This document shows, one piece after another, positions 46,114-47,728 of a DNA stretch of 47,728 bases. The DNA lies in the NCBI GenBank assembly GCA_035574275.1, contig DATLYY010000041.1, positions 1-47,728 of the forward strand, in the 5' to 3' direction. Made by a program: the position numbers and the translations under genes. The notes under the pieces are model-generated. The model worked only from the letters and a program-made list of their open reading frames with translations, was not told the origin of the DNA and ran no database searches. Position 1 is the first letter of the stretch. Every line of letters starts with the position of its first letter. The DNA comes from Verrucomicrobiia bacterium. GTDB lineage: Bacteria; Zixibacteria; MSB-5A5; DSPP01.

Positions 46114-46218
46114 TATAATCACTATACCGAGCTGCGAAGCTCTGTTCGATGAGCAGCTCACCTCCAAGGTGGGTTGTAAGGAGGGGCCCGTCCTCAACGG
46201 GCCTCTTTTTTTATTTTT
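46114..46218 (+). ncRNA. Candidate small RNA or orphan leader with terminator
   Basis: TATAAT (46114-46119) is followed by about 90 nt that can fold (GAGCT-GCGA-AGCTC at about 46129-46142; CACCTCC and GGTGGG; CCTCC and GGAGG). It ends in a strong terminator. No reading frame with a ribosome-binding site lies inside and the -35 match is weak. It does not match a riboswitch class I can name. Confidence 0.35.
46181..46218 (+). terminator. Rho-independent terminator downstream of umuC
   Basis: GGCCCGT / ACGGGCC stem with a CCTCA loop (46184-46203), followed by TCTTTTTTTATTTTTTTT. It would end the umuC operon transcript and any small RNA started at about 46125. Confidence 0.9.
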
Positions 46219-46239
46219 TTTCGGATGACTTTACCTCAT

Positions 46240-46277
46240 TGTCATTCTGAGCGAAGCGAAGAATCTGGGCGTGGTGC
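46240..46277. repeat. Dispersed GTCATTCTGAGCGAAGCGAA repeat, copy 2
   Basis: A diverged copy of the repeat at 35059-35102, lying between the umuC terminator and the lipoprotein promoter. Confidence 0.85.
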
Positions 46278-46329
46278 GATAAAAAAACCCCTCAACGCTT
46301 TTTCCTTTTTACCGATATAAGTATATAGA

Positions 46330-47100
46330 ATGCGAGGACATGGGCGCGGCATAGCGGGCTTGGCCATTATTACGTTATTGGCTGCGGGCTGCAACTCCCC
46401 CGGCGGAGGGGGCACCGGCCCGGGCACTAACCGGCTTTTCGAAATCCACGGCATCTTCGTGCGGGACGCCAACTTGACTTCGACCAAGGACAAGGCCTAT
46501 TTCGAACTGACCCGCAACGACACCCTTTTCCACTTGGCGGCACTTACGGTCGATACTTTTAAGGTGGACACGACCACGTTTAATACATATTACCGCCAGT
46601 CGCCCCCCGATTATCTGCGTCCGGGACAGAGTCACACCGTAAATTTGGTTTATGCGCCAGACAATCTGAATTTCACGACCTCGCTTTTAATGCCGGATAC
46701 TTTTTCAATTGCCCTGTCGGGGATTAATCCCGACCATACTAATCCCGGAGGGCAGCCGGTTCAGGTGAATTGGACCGGCTCCGCCAATGCCGCCGGATAT
46801 TTAGTAGTTTGCAACCATGACAGCGCTCTTATTGACACAAGCTTTTTTGTGACTACAGGAACGACTAGCACTAGTATTCCGGCCGATGCTTTTCGAACCG
46901 GCGGAAATCTGGTTCTCGGGCTGTACAATATTTTCCTCGTTGCTTATCGGGACGGGTTGTTCCCGTATCCCGGTATGCCTTTTAACCTTCCCTCCAATTA
47001 CACTCCCTCTGATACGGCCTATTCCTCGACGGTTTCGGGTGTTGTCGCCGCAGCTTTTATCTGCAGGCTGGATACCGTCAGGGTAACAAGCGCACCGTAG
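46330..47100 (+). CDS. Hypothetical lipoprotein
   Basis: A 256-residue protein with a lipoprotein signal peptide ending in the lipobox LLAAGC (Cys near residue 21), followed by a Gly/Pro-rich linker (NSPGGGGTGPGTN). The mature part is rich in Thr, Ser and Asn with beta-strand patterns, suggesting an immunoglobulin-like surface domain. No enzymatic motif is seen. TATAAG at 46316-46321 ends 8 nt before the ATG and no ribosome-binding site exists, so the mRNA may be leaderless. Confidence 0.8.
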   Translation: MRGHGRGIAGLAIITLLAAGCNSPGGGGTGPGTNRLFEIHGIFVRDANLTSTKDKAYFELTRNDTLFHLAALTVDTFKVDTTTFNTYYRQSPPDYLRPGQSHTVNLVYAPDNLNFTTSLLMPDTFSIALSGINPDHTNPGGQPVQVNWTGSANAAGYLVVCNHDSALIDTSFFVTTGTTSTSIPADAFRTGGNLVLGLYNIFLVAYRDGLFPYPGMPFNLPSNYTPSDTAYSSTVSGVVAAAFICRLDTVRVTSAP

Positions 47101-47131
47101 TAGCTTTTTCTCTTAATATTCTCATCAAGTC

Positions 47132-47159
47132 TTGACTTACCCTTGCCGAGACGTTAAAT
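47132..47159 (+). promoter_or_regulatory. Promoter of the IS-truncated gene
   Basis: TTGACT (47132-47137), a 16-nt spacer and TTAAAT (47154-47159) give a leader of about 85 nt. AAAGGTTT (47206-47213) can pair with AAACCTTT (47231-47238) to form a hairpin ending 1 nt before the GGAGG ribosome-binding site. Confidence 0.6.
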
Positions 47160-47251
47160 TTACCTTGGTTTAAGCGATTACCTTCGAAGGGGGGCTAAAT
47201 TTGTGAAAGGTTTTTTGTAGTCAAAACTTCAAACCTTTTGGAGGAGGGTTT

Positions 47252-47620
47252 ATGTCCATTTCCTTTCGCTTTTTAGATCGGTCAAATCTGGCGTTGGCTG
47301 TTCTCCTTGCCGTTTTTTTTCCAATTTCTGTGGTATTGGGCCACTATTTTCCTAAGAACCAAAGAGATTCGTACAAGGAGAAGGAAAAAAATGTGAACTT
47401 CATTTGGTCAATTCCACCATTGAACAAAGACTTTTTATCTCGTCCATCGAGCGCCCCAATTTCCTTTCAGATTTCGACGTCAAAAGAATCAAGAGAAATC
47501 CGCTTAGAAAATCTGCAGGCTATAGTTTCTCCAAACATTCAAATTCATCCAAATTCCTCAATCCCTCAAAGTGAGATGAGTATAACGACTGTACTGCTCC
47601 CCTTTAGTCAAGCGGCCTGA
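47252..47620 (+). pseudogene. Hypothetical exported or anchored protein truncated by an IS element
   Basis: A 122-codon frame with an excellent ribosome-binding site (GGAGGAGG at 47240). It has an N-terminal hydrophobic segment (LALAVLLAVFFPISVVLGHYF) and a soluble, Ser/Ile-rich remainder. No family is recognised. The last codons run into an IS3-type end near 47590, so the stop at 47618-47620 is supplied by the element and the native C-terminus is lost. Confidence 0.65.
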
Positions 47621-47728
47621 TATGGAGTCATCGGGCTGAGGTTATAGGTTTTCTCGAACCTGTTCGGCGGCTGGTAGCCCAGGGCCGAGTGCAGGTAGGT
47701 TTCGTTGTACGTTTCGATCCAGCCGTTC
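47590..47728 (-). mobile_element. IS3-family insertion sequence, partial
   Basis: The element probably begins at about 47590 with TGTACTGCTCCCC, which resembles the TGTACTG-type terminal inverted repeat of IS3-family elements. It continues past the window edge. Its transposase end lies on the minus strand. The opposite end and target duplication are outside the window. Confidence 0.8.
47608..47728 (-). CDS. IS3-family transposase (OrfB/integrase), C-terminal fragment
   Basis: The minus strand reads NGWIETYNETYLHSALGYQP and on to a stop at 47608-47610, running off the window edge. WI-x-YN-x(4)-LHSALGY-x-PP is the classic C-terminus of the IS3-family DDE integrase core. Only about 39 residues are visible, so the subgroup cannot be named. 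Confidence 0.88.
   Translation of the reverse strand, partial: NGWIETYNETYLHSALGYQPPNRFEKTYNLSPMTPYQAA

Noticed and set aside
46120-46212. Known riboswitch class
   Set aside because: No match by eye to c-di-GMP, TPP, cobalamin, SAM or fluoride consensus elements, and no gene follows within the expected distance before the terminator. Kept only as a low-confidence RNA candidate.
46242-46493. Minus-strand frame of 83 codons ending in RPDSSLRSE
   Set aside because: Its end is the dispersed repeat and the rest is antisense to the lipoprotein start.

Overview
The window looks like chromosomal DNA of a free-living bacterium of moderately high GC, probably an uncultured Gram-negative lineage. Supporting signs are phosphatidylethanolamine synthesis genes, a lipobox lipoprotein, many short palindromic repeats and an IS3-type element at the right edge. 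The order pgsA-cinA-thpR-recA and the orphan GlmL-like protein would fit an FCB-related candidate phylum or a deltaproteobacterial-type group, but this placement is a guess. Most genes are ordinary core genes. AT-rich accessory genes sit at about 22.85-23.35 kb, 31.2-32.65 kb and 39.9-42.1 kb.

Layout. 0.36-8.4 kb (+): a translationally coupled fatty-acid degradation operon (patatin-like lipase, acyl-CoA synthetase, hydroxyacyl-CoA dehydrogenase/enoyl-CoA hydratase fusion, thiolase, acyl-CoA dehydrogenase). 8.4-11.0 kb (-): sugar-nucleotide dehydratase, nucleotidyltransferase and a polyprenyl-phosphate phosphoribosyltransferase. 11.1-12.5 kb (-): K+/H+ antiporter. 12.6-16.2 kb (-): pgsA-cinA-thpR-recA with a clear promoter and terminator. 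16.4-22.85 kb (+): exported FG-GAP-type protein, GlmL-like ATPase, secreted amidase, RarA and a tiny zinc-ribbon protein. 22.85-28.0 kb: mixed small genes, malic enzyme, ferritin-like protein, cupin and GNAT, interleaved with palindromic repeats. 28.1-31.1 kb (-): secA. 31.2-33.3 kb (-): two nuclease-like unknowns and a membrane protein. 33.5 kb: tRNA-Ala(CGC) divergent from a secreted M20 peptidase. 35.1-36.9 kb (-): larE and three small unknowns. 37.0-39.9 kb (+): truA, transaldolase-like aldolase, psd and pssA.

The most interesting region is 39.9-46.0 kb. An XRE-S24 (LexA/CI-type) repressor with an intact Ser/Lys dyad lies at the centre of a divergent locus. To its right are a radical SAM protein with a helix-hairpin-helix domain, a UmuD-like protein that has lost both catalytic residues, and a UmuC polymerase. 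To its left, in line with the repressor, is a two-gene cassette of a three-Cys-motif partner protein (TcmP-type) and a radical SAM protein. The intergenic region holds two TTGACT promoters and a repeated TGTACTA motif placed to repress both. I infer a DNA-damage-inducible module joining translesion synthesis to radical SAM nucleic-acid chemistry.

Several genes (33656, 37028, 16172, 11024, 46330, SecA at 31104, LarE at 36924) lack a Shine-Dalgarno sequence and have a -10-like box 6-11 nt before the start codon. This suggests leaderless or near-leaderless mRNAs are common here. The right end carries a gene cut by an IS3-family element that runs out of the window.
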